A stretch of DNA of 64,000 nt from Bacterioplanes sanyensis (GCF_014652515.1 NZ_BMYY01000002.1:513450-577449), one strand, 5' to 3'; positions 36,409-45,961 are shown, numbered from the stretch's first letter. Program-made: numbers and translations. Notes: generated by a model from the sequence alone, not told the origin.

Positions 36409-38148
36409 ATGGCGACGGGTGGCATCCGTATTCTGATTGCCGACGATAACAGTACCGATCGTATGGTGCTGAGCCGTATCGTTCGCAATCAGGGGCATGA
36501 AGTGGTTGAGGCCAGCAATGGTTTGGAAGCCGTCGCTGCCTTCGAGCAAGAGCGTCCTGCTATGGTGCTAATGGACGTTATGATGCCTGAGATGGATGGA
36601 CGTGAAGCCGCTCGGCAGATTAAGCGTCTGGCGGGTGAAGAACTGGTCCCACTGATTTTCCTCACGTCTTTAACCGATGCCCAAAGCTTGGCTGATTGTC
36701 TCGAGTCTGGGGGGGACGATTTTCTTAGTAAACCTTACAACAGTGTGATTCTGCAGGCTAAAATCAAGTCTTTTTCCCGTATGCGGGATATGCACCAAAC
36801 CCTGCAACAACAGCGCGATACCATCGCCAGCAATAACGAGCATTTATTGCATGAGCAGCATGTTGCCAAAGCGGTATTTGATAACGTCGCCCATGCGGGC
36901 TGTTTGTCGGCGTCAAATATTCGTTACACCTTATCCCCCTTGTCGATTTTCAATGGCGATGTCTTGCTGGCGGCACGCAAACCTGGCGGAGGCATGCATG
37001 TACTGTTAGGCGACTTTACTGGGCATGGTTTACCGGCTGCCATCGGTGCTATGCCGATGGCAGAAATCTTTTATGGTATGACGGCCAAAGGTTTTGCGCT
37101 GCACGATATTCTTCGCGAAATAAATCTAAAACTAAAAGCGATTTTACCCGTCGGTTTTTTTTGTTGCGCCGCCGTGGTGGATTTAAGTTTTGAGCGACAC
37201 AGCGCGTCCATTTGGATGGGTGGGGTACCTGATTGTGTATTGCTGCGAGCTAACGGTGCTGAGCGTCAGGTGTTAAAGTCCAGCAACTTACCCTTGGGGG
37301 TGCTGAGCAATGAACAGTTTAACGATGCCATGGAAGAGTATCCGCTGGAGCTAGGAGATCGCTTGCTGATGTGGTCAGACGGCATTCTTGAAGCGCGCAA
37401 CCGCGAAGGCGAAATGTTTGGTGAACAGCGACTCACCGAGGTCTTTGACCGCAGTACGCATGTTGATGAAATTTTTGACAGTATTCACGCCGCGTTGGAT
37501 CAATTTCTGTCAGGCTGTGAGCGAGATGATGACACGACCCTACTCGAATTGCGCATGGCTGAAGAAAGCTCATTGGAAGCCTACTTACCAGACTTGCAAG
37601 CCGGTCCAATGGCTGGCCCTTTAGGCTGGCATATGGTGTATCGGATGGAGGCGGATACCTTGCGGCACTTCAATCCGTTACCACTGCTGATGCATGTGAT
37701 CATGGAAGTACCGGGGTTGCGTATCATGGGCGGCGAGCTACACACGGTTATGGCTGAGCTTTTCTCCAATGCGTTTGAGCACGGGGTACTGGGGCTGGAT
37801 TCATCGTTAAAAACCAGCCCACAAGGTTTTATGGAGTACTACCGTCGCCGTGAGCAACAGCTTCAGCAACTGACGGAAGGCTTTGTCGAAGTGCGCATGC
37901 GGCATGAGGGCGACGGCCACAGTGGGCGCCTGATCTTAGAAGTCGAGGACAGCGGACCTGGGTTTGACTATCAGTCTGTACGGCAAAACCGCACAGCGGA
38001 TGGCGCTAGTCAACGGCAATACAGTGGCCGTGGGATACCATTGTTGCGACAGATTTGTCAGCGTTTAAATTACCTAGGTAAGGGGAATCGTGTCGAGGCT
38101 ATTATTGACTGGCCCCAGTCACAACAACGAGGAAGTGAGCATGAGTGA
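36409..38148 (+). CDS. hsbR: HsbR-like response regulator with PP2C phosphatase and switch kinase domains
   Basis: The 579-aa protein has three domains: a receiver (1-125, Asp56 in MVLMDVMMPEMDG, Lys in DFLSKPYNS), a SpoIIE/PP2C phosphatase (about 165-385, LLGDFTGHGLPAAIGAMP; LLMWSDGILEARN; GCERDDDTTLL), and a C-terminal GHKL kinase domain (ELFSNAFEHGVLGLD; LEVEDSGPGFD; RGIPLLRQICQRL). This is the HsbR architecture: phospho-receiver input from HptB, output on HsbA Ser56. The start is the ATG at 36409. It overlaps the next gene by 8 bases. Confidence 0.88.
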   Translation: MATGGIRILIADDNSTDRMVLSRIVRNQGHEVVEASNGLEAVAAFEQERPAMVLMDVMMPEMDGREAARQIKRLAGEELVPLIFLTSLTDAQSLADCLESGGDDFLSKPYNSVILQAKIKSFSRMRDMHQTLQQQRDTIASNNEHLLHEQHVAKAVFDNVAHAGCLSASNIRYTLSPLSIFNGDVLLAARKPGGGMHVLLGDFTGHGLPAAIGAMPMAEIFYGMTAKGFALHDILREINLKLKAILPVGFFCCAAVVDLSFERHSASIWMGGVPDCVLLRANGAERQVLKSSNLPLGVLSNEQFNDAMEEYPLELGDRLLMWSDGILEARNREGEMFGEQRLTEVFDRSTHVDEIFDSIHAALDQFLSGCERDDDTTLLELRMAEESSLEAYLPDLQAGPMAGPLGWHMVYRMEADTLRHFNPLPLLMHVIMEVPGLRIMGGELHTVMAELFSNAFEHGVLGLDSSLKTSPQGFMEYYRRREQQLQQLTEGFVEVRMRHEGDGHSGRLILEVEDSGPGFDYQSVRQNRTADGASQRQYSGRGIPLLRQICQRLNYLGKGNRVEAIIDWPQSQQRGSEHE

Positions 38149-38491
38149 GTTGGCGAGCCATTTCGATGAAGAGGCTCTGGATATGTTGAAAGAAGTCATG
38201 GATGAAGAGTTTCCCGAGCTGATTGCAGTCTTTGTTAGAGACTCTGAGCAGCGCTTGCCATTGCTGCAAAAAGCGATCGAGCTAGGCAATGCGGGCGAAG
38301 TGAGAGAACTAGCGCATAGTTTCAAAGGTGCCAGTAGTAACATTAGCGCCCAGCTTCTGGCGGATCACTGTTTCGCACTGGAACAAGCAGGGCGGGCGCA
38401 AAATCTTGAACATGCGCCCGAGCAGTTTGAGCAGGTACAAACTGAGTACTGGCAGGTGAAGGCACTGTTACAGCAAATGTTGAGCAAGTAA
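38141..38491 (+). CDS. hptB: HptB-like histidine phosphotransfer protein
   Basis: This 116-aa single Hpt domain starts at the ATG at 38141, overlapping the hsbR-like gene by 8 bases. The phospho-His is His59 in ELAHSFKGASSN. In Pseudomonas HptB relays phosphate from hybrid kinases (RetS, PA1611 and others) to HsbR, tuning FlgM/FliA and biofilm choice. No hybrid kinase is encoded nearby. The frame is open upstream but those residues do not fit the family. Confidence 0.87.
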   Translation: MSELASHFDEEALDMLKEVMDEEFPELIAVFVRDSEQRLPLLQKAIELGNAGEVRELAHSFKGASSNISAQLLADHCFALEQAGRAQNLEHAPEQFEQVQTEYWQVKALLQQMLSK

Positions 38492-38615
38492 TAGCCTAAC
38501 GCCCCCTCTGAATCATTCACGACACATCAAACCCAGTTAAGCGCCATGCTCTGGCGTTCTATGTTGGAACCCACGAACAACTGCATTCACACCACGGTAG
38601 CTACAACTCGTCATC

Positions 38616-38633
38616 TTGGCTTATTTCTTGCTG
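38616..38633 (+). promoter_or_regulatory. sigma-54 promoter upstream of fliK
   Basis: TTGGCTTATTTCTTGCTG at 38616-38633 has GG at 38618-38619 and GC at 38630-38631 with ten bases between, close to TTGGCAC-N5-TTGCT. It lies 124 bases upstream of fliK in a 265-base gap that otherwise shows only a weak bulged hairpin near 38550. Confidence 0.75.
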
Positions 38634-38756
38634 ATTACTGCAGAGCAGATAGCCGACATCAGAGACGTTGCCTTGACAACTTATCTCAATAACGTTCGCT
38701 GCAGGCGCGGTCGTCTGCGTTCAGACAAGCACGGCTTGTGATTCAGGAGTATTCAC

Positions 38757-40232
38757 ATGATGCATTCGGGAAGTTCAGCCACTGGGCTGACGGGTTTGTT
38801 GATGTCACTGGGTGGCCGCTTGGCGTTAGACAGTGGCACAGAGGCTTTGCCTAGCGATGGCCGCTTTTCTAAGTTATTTAACCAACTGTTGCAAACACCG
38901 GAAGGTGCGGAGCGCTTATCGCAAGCCTTATCGCAGGCACGTCTTGATCCCCAGTCAGCTATGCCGGAGTCCTTGTCTGGCGAGCTCTCAGAACAAGATT
39001 GGCAACAGTTGGAGGCAGCTTGGCAAGCATGGCAACAGCAAGCGGATCAGCCATTGCCGTTGATGGGACAATCCTTGCCGGCCAATGTTGCAGATTTGCT
39101 GCAACAAGTTCGTGATGGCCAAGCTCTGGTGGAATCGACATCGGTAACTCCACCGGTAGCGACACCGGCATCAGGATTAGCTGGCGAGGCCGTTACAACA
39201 GAATATGCATTGGGCACAGCGCAGTCAGCGGATACAGCCGCTGTGGGCGCAGTAGGTGTAGCGGCTAAGGAAAATACTCAGGTACCCAAACAAAGTGGTG
39301 ACGACCTAGGGCTGTCAGTCTTGGCGCGCGCACAAAGCCCCGTCACCGAGGCTGGCACGACTCCCGCTGCCATGGCTGATAGCACCAGCAGGGAGGTCGG
39401 TGCGTTAGCTGAGCCACATCCGCGCATCCGCTCGGGCCTAGATATGTCAGCCAAATTAGACAGTGCAACCACTCAGCCAACTGCCGTCGAAACCGAATCA
39501 TCCGCGGATGAAAGCGAAGCTATCTCGTCTGATCGTGAGCGCCTAGCCAGTCTGCAGCCGCGCGAACGCTCAGAGGGCGAGCGCAGCATGGGTGAGAGCG
39601 GAATCCAGGCGCTAGAAATACAAGGAGCACGTCAGTCTGCCACCAGTACAGCACCCGTTGCTGCACAAGCCGTAACGACGTCATCCATTGCCGCTGACGA
39701 GGCTGTGACGTTCAACGACCCACTGATTGAAGACGCGTTTGAATTGCAAGAAAAACGAGAGTTAAACCAGCTGCGTGGGGATGAACGCTTGCGAGAACGC
39801 CTAGATCTTGGCGCGGATCGTCAAGGCTGGAGTGTGGCCTTGGGGAGCCGTATCGTTGCCATGATTACCGAGGAAGTACAGCAAGCTCGTATTCAGTTGG
39901 ACCCGCCGGAGCTGGGCAGTATGGAAATACGTCTACAGGTGCAGCAAGAGCAAACCAGTATTCAGGTACAAGTGCAAAGCCCGCAAGTACGTGAGGCATT
40001 GGAATCCAATGCCCACCGTTTACGCGAGGCACTGGCCGACAACGGGCTGACGCTGGCTGGATTCGATGTCACTGAGCAAGGCAGTCAGCAAGGTGGTCAG
40101 CACAATGAAAATGGTGACGGCCAGCGACAACCAGAATGGATAGCTGACAACGAAGGGGATGAGAGTGGTAGTGCAGTCACGGCTCAAGCAACCCAATTAT
40201 CCAGCGACAGCATTCTCGATACCTTTGCCTGA
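38757..40232 (+). CDS. fliK: FliK, hook-length control protein
   Basis: FliK measures hook length and switches export specificity by acting on FlhB. The 491-aa product starts at ATG 38757 (AGGAG upstream; a second ATG follows at once). The N-terminal two thirds are low in complexity, rich in Gln, Ala, Ser and Thr, as expected for the ruler part. The conserved C-terminal domain (about 365-455) reads VAMITEEVQQARIQLDPPEL and GSMEIRLQVQQEQTSIQVQV. It ends in a Gln/Gly/Asn-rich tail. It is preceded by a sigma-54 promoter and followed by a 272-base gap before fliL. Confidence 0.93.
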   Translation: MMHSGSSATGLTGLLMSLGGRLALDSGTEALPSDGRFSKLFNQLLQTPEGAERLSQALSQARLDPQSAMPESLSGELSEQDWQQLEAAWQAWQQQADQPLPLMGQSLPANVADLLQQVRDGQALVESTSVTPPVATPASGLAGEAVTTEYALGTAQSADTAAVGAVGVAAKENTQVPKQSGDDLGLSVLARAQSPVTEAGTTPAAMADSTSREVGALAEPHPRIRSGLDMSAKLDSATTQPTAVETESSADESEAISSDRERLASLQPRERSEGERSMGESGIQALEIQGARQSATSTAPVAAQAVTTSSIAADEAVTFNDPLIEDAFELQEKRELNQLRGDERLRERLDLGADRQGWSVALGSRIVAMITEEVQQARIQLDPPELGSMEIRLQVQQEQTSIQVQVQSPQVREALESNAHRLREALADNGLTLAGFDVTEQGSQQGGQHNENGDGQRQPEWIADNEGDESGSAVTAQATQLSSDSILDTFA

Positions 40233-40458
40233 TCCTTGTCATCATTAACAATTCGGCAACCATTTGCTTGGAGGTGGGTGCCGTATTGTTTTCTCCCCAA
40301 TGATCATTCGCTGGAAACATGAAAGATTTTTCTGGCAAGCTTTTCAGCGATGTCACTCTCCGCGTTAGCATTTCTGTCATAGCATGCTCAGCAGCTAGAC
40401 TGGGCAGTAACTAAACTGCCATAGATACTGAAAGCGTCGATTTGTTGACAGTTTTTGA

Positions 40459-40474
40459 TGGCACGTGGTTTGCA
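40459..40474 (+). promoter_or_regulatory. sigma-54 promoter of the fliLMNOPQR-flhB operon
   Basis: TGGCACGTGGTTTGCA at 40459-40474 is a perfect match to TGGCAC-N5-TTGCA. It is 31 bases upstream of fliL, so the transcript leader should be about 20 bases. Confidence 0.93.
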
Positions 40475-40504
40475 CGAATGCAGTGACGACAGGAGAGACA
40501 TATT

Positions 40505-41035
40505 ATGGCAGCAGAGCAAGACCTCAAGCTGGATGATGACCAAGCCGCCGACGGCGAAAGCAAAGGTAGTAAAAAAAAGTTACTACTGATTATTTTGTTG
40601 GGGCTAGTGCTCGTGGGCGCTGCTGTTGCCGGTACGCTTTTCTTGCTGTTGTCAGGCGATGAAGATGTCAGCGACAGTGACACTGAGGTGGCAGAGCAGA
40701 TAGAGGAGCCCAAAGCGCCCGCGCAATACGTTATTCTCAAGCCTGAGTTTGTCATCAGCTTTCAAGTGGGGCCACGCCAACGCTTTTTGCAACTGAGCTT
40801 GCAGGTGATGACACGCAAGTCAGAGGTGGTTGATACCTTGAACATGCATGAACCTATGATTCGTAACGATATTATCCGCATTATCAGTGAACAGGATTTT
40901 GACACATTGCGTACCGCAGAAGGTCGGCGTGCGTTGCAAAAACAACTGACGGAGCACCTCGATATGCTGGTGCAGCGAGAAGGCAGCGAGAGCGGTGTCG
41001 AGGCCGTACTCTTTACTAACTATGTGATGCAGTAG
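40505..41035 (+). CDS. fliL: FliL, flagellar basal body-associated protein
   Basis: FliL sits in the inner membrane around the stator and supports torque. The 176-aa product has a short acidic cytoplasmic N-terminus, one membrane helix (KLLLIILLGLVLVGAAVAGT), an acidic linker and a periplasmic domain (YVILKPEFVISFQVGPRQRF; MHEPMIRNDIIRIISEQDFD). It is the first gene after the perfect sigma-54 promoter and 9 bases ahead of fliM. Confidence 0.94.
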   Translation: MAAEQDLKLDDDQAADGESKGSKKKLLLIILLGLVLVGAAVAGTLFLLLSGDEDVSDSDTEVAEQIEEPKAPAQYVILKPEFVISFQVGPRQRFLQLSLQVMTRKSEVVDTLNMHEPMIRNDIIRIISEQDFDTLRTAEGRRALQKQLTEHLDMLVQREGSESGVEAVLFTNYVMQ

Positions 41036-41044
41036 GAAGGCCCG

Positions 41045-42019
41045 GTGCAGGATTTACTGTCACAAGACGAAATTGATGCGCTTCTTCACGGTGTCGATGA
41101 TGGTGATATCGAGCCAGAAGACGACATTGATGAAACCGGGGTCAAGTCATATGACTTGACCAGCAACGACCGCATTGTTCGCGGTCGTATGCCAACCCTA
41201 GAAATGATCAATGAGCGCTTTGCTCGTTATATGCGCATCAGTATGTTTAATTTTTTACGTCGCAGCGCTGACGTAGCGTCGGGTGGTGTGCAGATCATGA
41301 AGTTTGGTGAGTATGTGCACACCTTGTATGTACCCACCAGTTTGAATCTGGTGAAAATGCGTCCGCTGCGTGGCACGGCACTGTTTATTATGGACGCCAA
41401 ATTGGTGTTCAAATTAGTGGATAACTTTTTTGGTGGCGATGGTCGTCACGCCAAAATCGAAGGGCGTGAATTTACACCGACGGAGGTCCGAGTGGTGCAA
41501 ATTGTGCTCAGTCAGATTTTTAATGACATGATCGAAGCTTGGGCACCGGTAACCAAGCTCGAATTTGAGTATGTTGGCTCAGAAGTAAACCCGGCGATGG
41601 CGAATATTGTTAGCCCGAGTGAAGTTGTTGTCGTGAATACTTTTCACGTTGAGCTGGATGGCGGTGGTGGTGATTTTCATCTGACTATTCCCTATTCGAT
41701 GATTGAACCAATGCGAGAAGTGTTGGATGCGGGGGTGCAAAGCGATATTGATGATGTTGACGAGCGCTGGATGCAGTCGCTGCGTGAAGACATTCTCGAA
41801 GCCCGCGTGCCAATGCACGGCACGCTGGTTGAGCGCGATATTACCCTGCGTGAGGTCGCGGAGCTGAAAGCAGGAGACGTGATCCCAATCGATATGCCTG
41901 AGTATTTTACCTTGCAGGCAAATGGCATTCCTTTGTTCCTGGGTAAGCTGGGGATTTCTAATGATAATTTGGCGGTGAAAGTTATTGATCAGGTTCACCG
42001 TCATCGCTCAAGAAAGTAG
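41045..42019 (+). CDS. fliM: FliM, switch protein that binds CheY-P
   Basis: FliM forms the C ring with FliG and FliN and receives CheY-P. The 324-aa product starts at a GTG at 41045 and its N-terminal peptide LSQDEIDALLHG is the CheY-P binding element. The middle domain (FNFLRRSADVASGGVQIMKF) and the C-terminal FliN-like domain (VPMHGTLVERDITLREVAEL; GIPLFLGKLGI) are normal. Confidence 0.97.
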   Translation: MQDLLSQDEIDALLHGVDDGDIEPEDDIDETGVKSYDLTSNDRIVRGRMPTLEMINERFARYMRISMFNFLRRSADVASGGVQIMKFGEYVHTLYVPTSLNLVKMRPLRGTALFIMDAKLVFKLVDNFFGGDGRHAKIEGREFTPTEVRVVQIVLSQIFNDMIEAWAPVTKLEFEYVGSEVNPAMANIVSPSEVVVVNTFHVELDGGGGDFHLTIPYSMIEPMREVLDAGVQSDIDDVDERWMQSLREDILEARVPMHGTLVERDITLREVAELKAGDVIPIDMPEYFTLQANGIPLFLGKLGISNDNLAVKVIDQVHRHRSRK

Positions 42020-42028
42020 GAGAGCACG

Positions 42029-42598
42029 ATGGCTGACGATGAAAACGACGTAAAGCCGGACGAATCTGTCGATGCCGATGCATTGGCGGATTCTGTCGCC
42101 AGTGGTATCGAAGAGGCCGGCGAGGATGAAGCTGCATTAGCGGATGAATGGGCGGCAGCGATGGAAGAGGCGGGTGAAACCCCCGATGACGACAGCGTTG
42201 AGGACGATTGGGCCGCCGCCATGCAAGAAGAGGCTGCTGCTTCAGAAGAGCCCGAGGCAGAGCCAGAAAATCATGTAGAACGGGCGCCACTCGATCCATT
42301 GCAAGATGAAGGGACGCCGCGCACCATCAATACCGACGGGCCAGAGCTGGATGTCATTCTTGATATTCCGGTGCGTATTTCCATGGAGGTGGGCAGTACG
42401 CAAATTCCCATTCGCAACCTGTTGCAATTGAATCAGGGCTCGGTGGTCGAACTGGATCGCTTAGCCGGTGAGCCGTTGGATGTGCTGGTCAATGGTACGT
42501 TGATCGCCCATGGCGAAGTAGTGATGGTGAACGATAAGTTCGGTATTCGATTAACCGATGTGGTGAGTCAGAGTGAGCGTATTCAACGTCTGCGTTAG
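42029..42598 (+). CDS. fliN: FliN, C-ring protein, with duplicated N-terminal motif
   Basis: FliN completes the C ring and docks FliH during export. The 189-aa product has the conserved C-terminal SpoA domain (about 110-185, VILDIPVRISMEVGSTQIPI; LDRLAGEPLDVLVNGTLIAH). The acidic N-terminal region is long and contains the ADEWAAAMEEAGE segment at 38-50 and a second copy, EDDWAAAMQEEAA, at 58-70. Pseudomonas-type FliN has this motif once (recalled). fliO starts inside its 3' end. Confidence 0.95.
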   Translation: MADDENDVKPDESVDADALADSVASGIEEAGEDEAALADEWAAAMEEAGETPDDDSVEDDWAAAMQEEAAASEEPEAEPENHVERAPLDPLQDEGTPRTINTDGPELDVILDIPVRISMEVGSTQIPIRNLLQLNQGSVVELDRLAGEPLDVLVNGTLIAHGEVVMVNDKFGIRLTDVVSQSERIQRLR

Positions 42599-42977
42599 TG
42601 TGCTGTTAGCGGCGTTGCCGTTATGGGCAATGGCAGAGCAAAAAACCGCCGTAGCAGACCCATGGTCATCCGCTGGCACTGTGGCGGTATTTTTATTGTT
42701 GATTATTGGTCTGATCCTATTACTTACCTGGCTGGCGACTAAGATGCGGGCCATTCGCCCGACGATGGCCTCGGGCGCCATTCGGCCCGTGGCCACTTTG
42801 ACGTTGGGCGTAAAAGAACGCATCGCCTTGGTTCAAGTGGGCGATAAGCAAATTCTGGTGGGCATAACTGCTCAGCAGATTACCCCTCTGGCTGAGTTTG
42901 ACGAACCGGTGATTGATGTCGAGCAGGAGAGCAGTGCCAGCTTTGCTGACATACTGAAAAAGGCGGTACGCTCATGA
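42573..42977 (+). CDS. fliO: FliO, export gate assembly protein
   Basis: FliO helps assemble the FliP ring. The 134-aa product starts at a GTG at 42573, within the 3' end of fliN, and begins with a signal-like segment ([19 protein letters not shown]). A membrane helix follows ([20 protein letters not shown]), then a cytoplasmic FliO domain ([35 protein letters not shown]). A later GTG at 42600 is an alternative start. The stop overlaps the fliP start by 4 bases (ATGA). Confidence 0.9.
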   Translation: MSVFNVCVSVLLAALPLWAMAEQKTAVADPWSSAGTVAVFLLLIIGLILLLTWLATKMRAIRPTMASGAIRPVATLTLGVKERIALVQVGDKQILVGITAQQITPLAEFDEPVIDVEQESSASFADILKKAVRS

Positions 42978-43735
42978 AACGTTGCTGGCCGCTGCTGCTC
43001 GTATTGCTTACCCTCATGGCTTGTCCGGCATTGGCTGAGGAGCAAAGCAAAGCCTTTTTAGGTGTGCCAGCCATTGTTTACGAAAGCACTGATACGGGTG
43101 GCAATTATTCGGTAACTTTTCAAATTCTGGTGATCATGACGCTGTTGTCGGTGTTGCCGGCACTGCTGATTATGATGACGTCCTTTACACGAATTATTGT
43201 TGTACTGGCGATCTTGCGTCAGGCCATTGGCCTGCAACAAACACCGTCGAACCAAATTTTGCTCGGACTCACCCTGTTTTTAACCTTGTTTATCATGATG
43301 CCGGTATTTCGAGTGATTAATGCCGAAGCTTTGCAACCCTACATTAACGAGGAAATTACTCCAGCGGAGGCGTTGCAGCGGGCTACCGTGCCGATGCACG
43401 AGTTTATGTTGGCGCAAACGCGTGAAAATGACCTGCAGCTGTTTATTCGCATCAGTGGTCGCGATGATATTGGTAGTGCAGAAGAAACACCTTTGCATAT
43501 TTTGATTCCAGCATTTGTGACCAGCGAGTTAAAAACCGCCTTTCAAATCGGCTTTTTGTTGTTTATTCCTTTTTTGATCATCGACTTGGTTGTCGCCAGT
43601 ATTTTGATGGCGATGGGTATGATGATGCTGTCGCCCATTATTATTTCGCTGCCGTTTAAAATTATGCTGTTTGTGCTGATCGACGGTTGGGCATTAGTTA
43701 TGGGCACGCTGGCCAACAGTTTTGGCACGGTTTAG
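42974..43735 (+). CDS. fliP: FliP, export gate protein
   Basis: FliP builds the core of the export gate in the inner membrane. The 253-aa product has a signal peptide ([15 protein letters not shown]) and four membrane helices. Family motifs include [60 protein letters not shown] and [20 protein letters not shown]. The length is normal; fliQ follows 12 bases later. Confidence 0.97.
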   Translation: MKRCWPLLLVLLTLMACPALAEEQSKAFLGVPAIVYESTDTGGNYSVTFQILVIMTLLSVLPALLIMMTSFTRIIVVLAILRQAIGLQQTPSNQILLGLTLFLTLFIMMPVFRVINAEALQPYINEEITPAEALQRATVPMHEFMLAQTRENDLQLFIRISGRDDIGSAEETPLHILIPAFVTSELKTAFQIGFLLFIPFLIIDLVVASILMAMGMMMLSPIIISLPFKIMLFVLIDGWALVMGTLANSFGTV

Positions 43736-43747
43736 CCGGGAGGTCGT

Positions 43748-44017
43748 ATGAGTCCAGTGGAAGTGGGAGATTTATTTTCCCATGCACTATATCTGGTGCT
43801 GGTGATCGTGGTCGTCATGATTGTCCCCAGTTTGATTATTGGTTTAGTGGTGAGTACGTTTCAGGCAGCCACACAAATCAATGAGCAAACCCTGAGTTTC
43901 TTGCCGCGTTTAGTGGTGACCTTGCTGGCTTTAATCGGCTTTGGGCCATGGGCGGTGACCGCCGTGTTGGATTACAGCCGTGATATTTACACCAATATCG
44001 CCTTTTTAATTGGTTAG
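43748..44017 (+). CDS. fliQ: FliQ, export gate protein
   Basis: This 89-aa protein with two membrane helices (LVIVVVMIVPSLIIGLVVST; LVVTLLALIGFGPWAVTAVL) wraps the FliP-FliR gate. The conserved FQAATQINEQTLSFLPR loop is present. It is placed two bases before the fliR start. Confidence 0.96.
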   Translation: MSPVEVGDLFSHALYLVLVIVVVMIVPSLIIGLVVSTFQAATQINEQTLSFLPRLVVTLLALIGFGPWAVTAVLDYSRDIYTNIAFLIG

Positions 44018-44019
44018 CC

Positions 44020-44796
44020 GTGTTTGAGTTTGAAGCCTTGGAGGTGGGGCACTGGGTCAGTCGCTACCTCTACCCCTTTGCACGCATTTCAGGCTTGCTG
44101 ATGGTGATGCCACTAATTGGTACCCGCATGGTGCCACAGCGTATTCGTATTTTTTTGGCGTTGGTGGTGGCCATTGTCATTACCCCCGTGCTTCCGCCCA
44201 TGCCCAAAGTGGACCCGATTTCTCTTGAGTCTGTATTGATCATTGCTCAGCAGTTGCTGATAGGGATTGCTATGGGGTTTGTGATCGAACTGGTGACGCA
44301 AATTTACGTCATTGCCGGTCAATTAATTGCTATGCAAACCGGCTTGGGTATCGCCGTCACAGTGGACCCGGCTCAAGGGGCGTCGGTGGTGGTGATCAGC
44401 CAATGGTTTTTATTTATGGTCAGTCTGGTGTTTTTATCCCTAGACGGTCATCTGGTGATGCTAGAAATTCTGGCGGATAGCTTTCATACCTTACCGGTTG
44501 GGTTTGATGGTCTGGATGCAGCGGACTTTGGCATGATCGTTGAGTGGAGCGGTTGGATGTTTGCGGCGGCGGTGGTGATCTCTCTGCCAGCGCTGACGGC
44601 ATTGCTGATTGTGAACCTGGCGTTTGGTGTGATGACTCGCGCGGCGCCGCAGTTGAATATTTTTGCCTTGGGTTTTCCCGTCACCATGATTGTTGGTTTG
44701 TTCATCATGTGGGCCACCATTGGCGAAATGGCCCAAGGTTTTCAAAGCTACATGGATGCCATGTTTGAGTTCCTGAAAAAGCTGACGCGAGGTTAA
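44020..44796 (+). CDS. fliR: FliR, export gate protein
   Basis: FliR is the single-copy subunit that seeds the FliP5-FliQ4-FliR1 gate. The 258-aa product starts at a GTG at 44020 with no strong ribosome site, so it may be translationally coupled to fliQ. It has about six membrane helices; family segments include FARISGLLMVMPLIGTRMVP, LIAMQTGLGIAVTVDPAQGA and NLAFGVMTRAAPQLNIFALG. Confidence 0.95.
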   Translation: MFEFEALEVGHWVSRYLYPFARISGLLMVMPLIGTRMVPQRIRIFLALVVAIVITPVLPPMPKVDPISLESVLIIAQQLLIGIAMGFVIELVTQIYVIAGQLIAMQTGLGIAVTVDPAQGASVVVISQWFLFMVSLVFLSLDGHLVMLEILADSFHTLPVGFDGLDAADFGMIVEWSGWMFAAAVVISLPALTALLIVNLAFGVMTRAAPQLNIFALGFPVTMIVGLFIMWATIGEMAQGFQSYMDAMFEFLKKLTRG

Positions 44797-44797
44797 G

Positions 44798-45946
44798 ATG
44801 GCCGAAGAAGACAGCAGCCAGGAAAAAAGCGAGGAACCCACCAGTCGCAGGCTAGAAAAAGCCCGAGAGGAAGGGCAAGTTCCGCGCTCCAAAGAACTGG
44901 CGACAACCGCCGTACTGGTGATCGGTGCAGCCGGCTTGATTGCCTTCGGCCCTTGGATGGCGGACTACATGGCGGGTATTGCTCGCTATGGTTTTGATAT
45001 CGAGCGCTCCGCTGTATTCGACACCAGCGTCATGAGCCGTCACTTAGGTGCGTCGCTGGAAGACTCTATCTACGCCATTGCACCTTGGTTGGTGCTGGTG
45101 CTTGTTGCGGCCATTGCTGGCCCTCTCGGCATTGGCGGTTGGCTGTTCTCGACCAAGGCCATCGCCCCCAAGCTAGAGCGTTTGGACCCGTTAAAGGGGC
45201 TCAAACGCATGTTTTCGATGAATTCGCTGGTGGAGCTAATCAAAGCTTGGGCCAAGGTCATTGTGGTGGGGCTGGTGGCTTGGTTGGTAATGGCATTCTT
45301 TTTCGAAGAAGCCATGAATCTAAAACGCAAGGCGTTGGAGCCGGCCATTCAGGGGGCGGTGGATATCATCTTGTGGAGCGTACTGGCGCTGTGCTTATCA
45401 ACGCTGGTGATCGCCATTGCCGATGTCCCCTGGCAAATCTACAGCCACACCAAAAAGTTGCGCATGTCGATGCAAGAAATTAAGGATGAGTACAAAGAAA
45501 CCGAGGGCAAACCTGAGGTGAAAGCCAAGGTTCGGCAGCTGCAACGCGAGGCGGCGCAGCGTCAGATGATGGGCAGTGTGCCGGATGCCGATGTCGTTAT
45601 CACCAACCCCACTCACTATGCCGTGGCTCTGCAGTACTCTGCCGATGCCATGACCGCGCCTGTGATGCTGGCCAAGGGCAGTGATCAGGTGGCGCAAAAG
45701 ATTCAGGAAATTGCTCGGGAGCACAATATTCCGCGCATGCAGGCACCGCCGCTGGCTCGGGCATTGTTTGCTCACGCCAAAATTGGTGAAGAAATTCCGG
45801 AGGGCTTATACGTCGCGGTCGCGCAAGTGTTGGCTTATGTCTATCAGATGGATATGTATGCCAAGGGCCGTGGTCCTAAGCCCGAGCGCAAACCGGATAT
45901 GCCGATTCCACGTGACTTACGAGTTGACCCCGACGCTGGCCGTTAG
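44798..45946 (+). CDS. flhB: FlhB, export specificity switch
   Basis: FlhB gates export and switches from rod/hook to filament substrates after self-cleavage. The 382-aa product has four membrane helices (about 30-210) and a cytoplasmic domain with the autocleavage site NPTH (DVVITNPTHYAVALQYS). The start region KSEEPTSRRLEKAREEGQVP is typical. A short intergenic gap with a possible sigma-54 site separates it from flhA. Confidence 0.97.
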   Translation: MAEEDSSQEKSEEPTSRRLEKAREEGQVPRSKELATTAVLVIGAAGLIAFGPWMADYMAGIARYGFDIERSAVFDTSVMSRHLGASLEDSIYAIAPWLVLVLVAAIAGPLGIGGWLFSTKAIAPKLERLDPLKGLKRMFSMNSLVELIKAWAKVIVVGLVAWLVMAFFFEEAMNLKRKALEPAIQGAVDIILWSVLALCLSTLVIAIADVPWQIYSHTKKLRMSMQEIKDEYKETEGKPEVKAKVRQLQREAAQRQMMGSVPDADVVITNPTHYAVALQYSADAMTAPVMLAKGSDQVAQKIQEIAREHNIPRMQAPPLARALFAHAKIGEEIPEGLYVAVAQVLAYVYQMDMYAKGRGPKPERKPDMPIPRDLRVDPDAGR

Positions 45947-45961
45947 ACACTGCCCTGAAAA

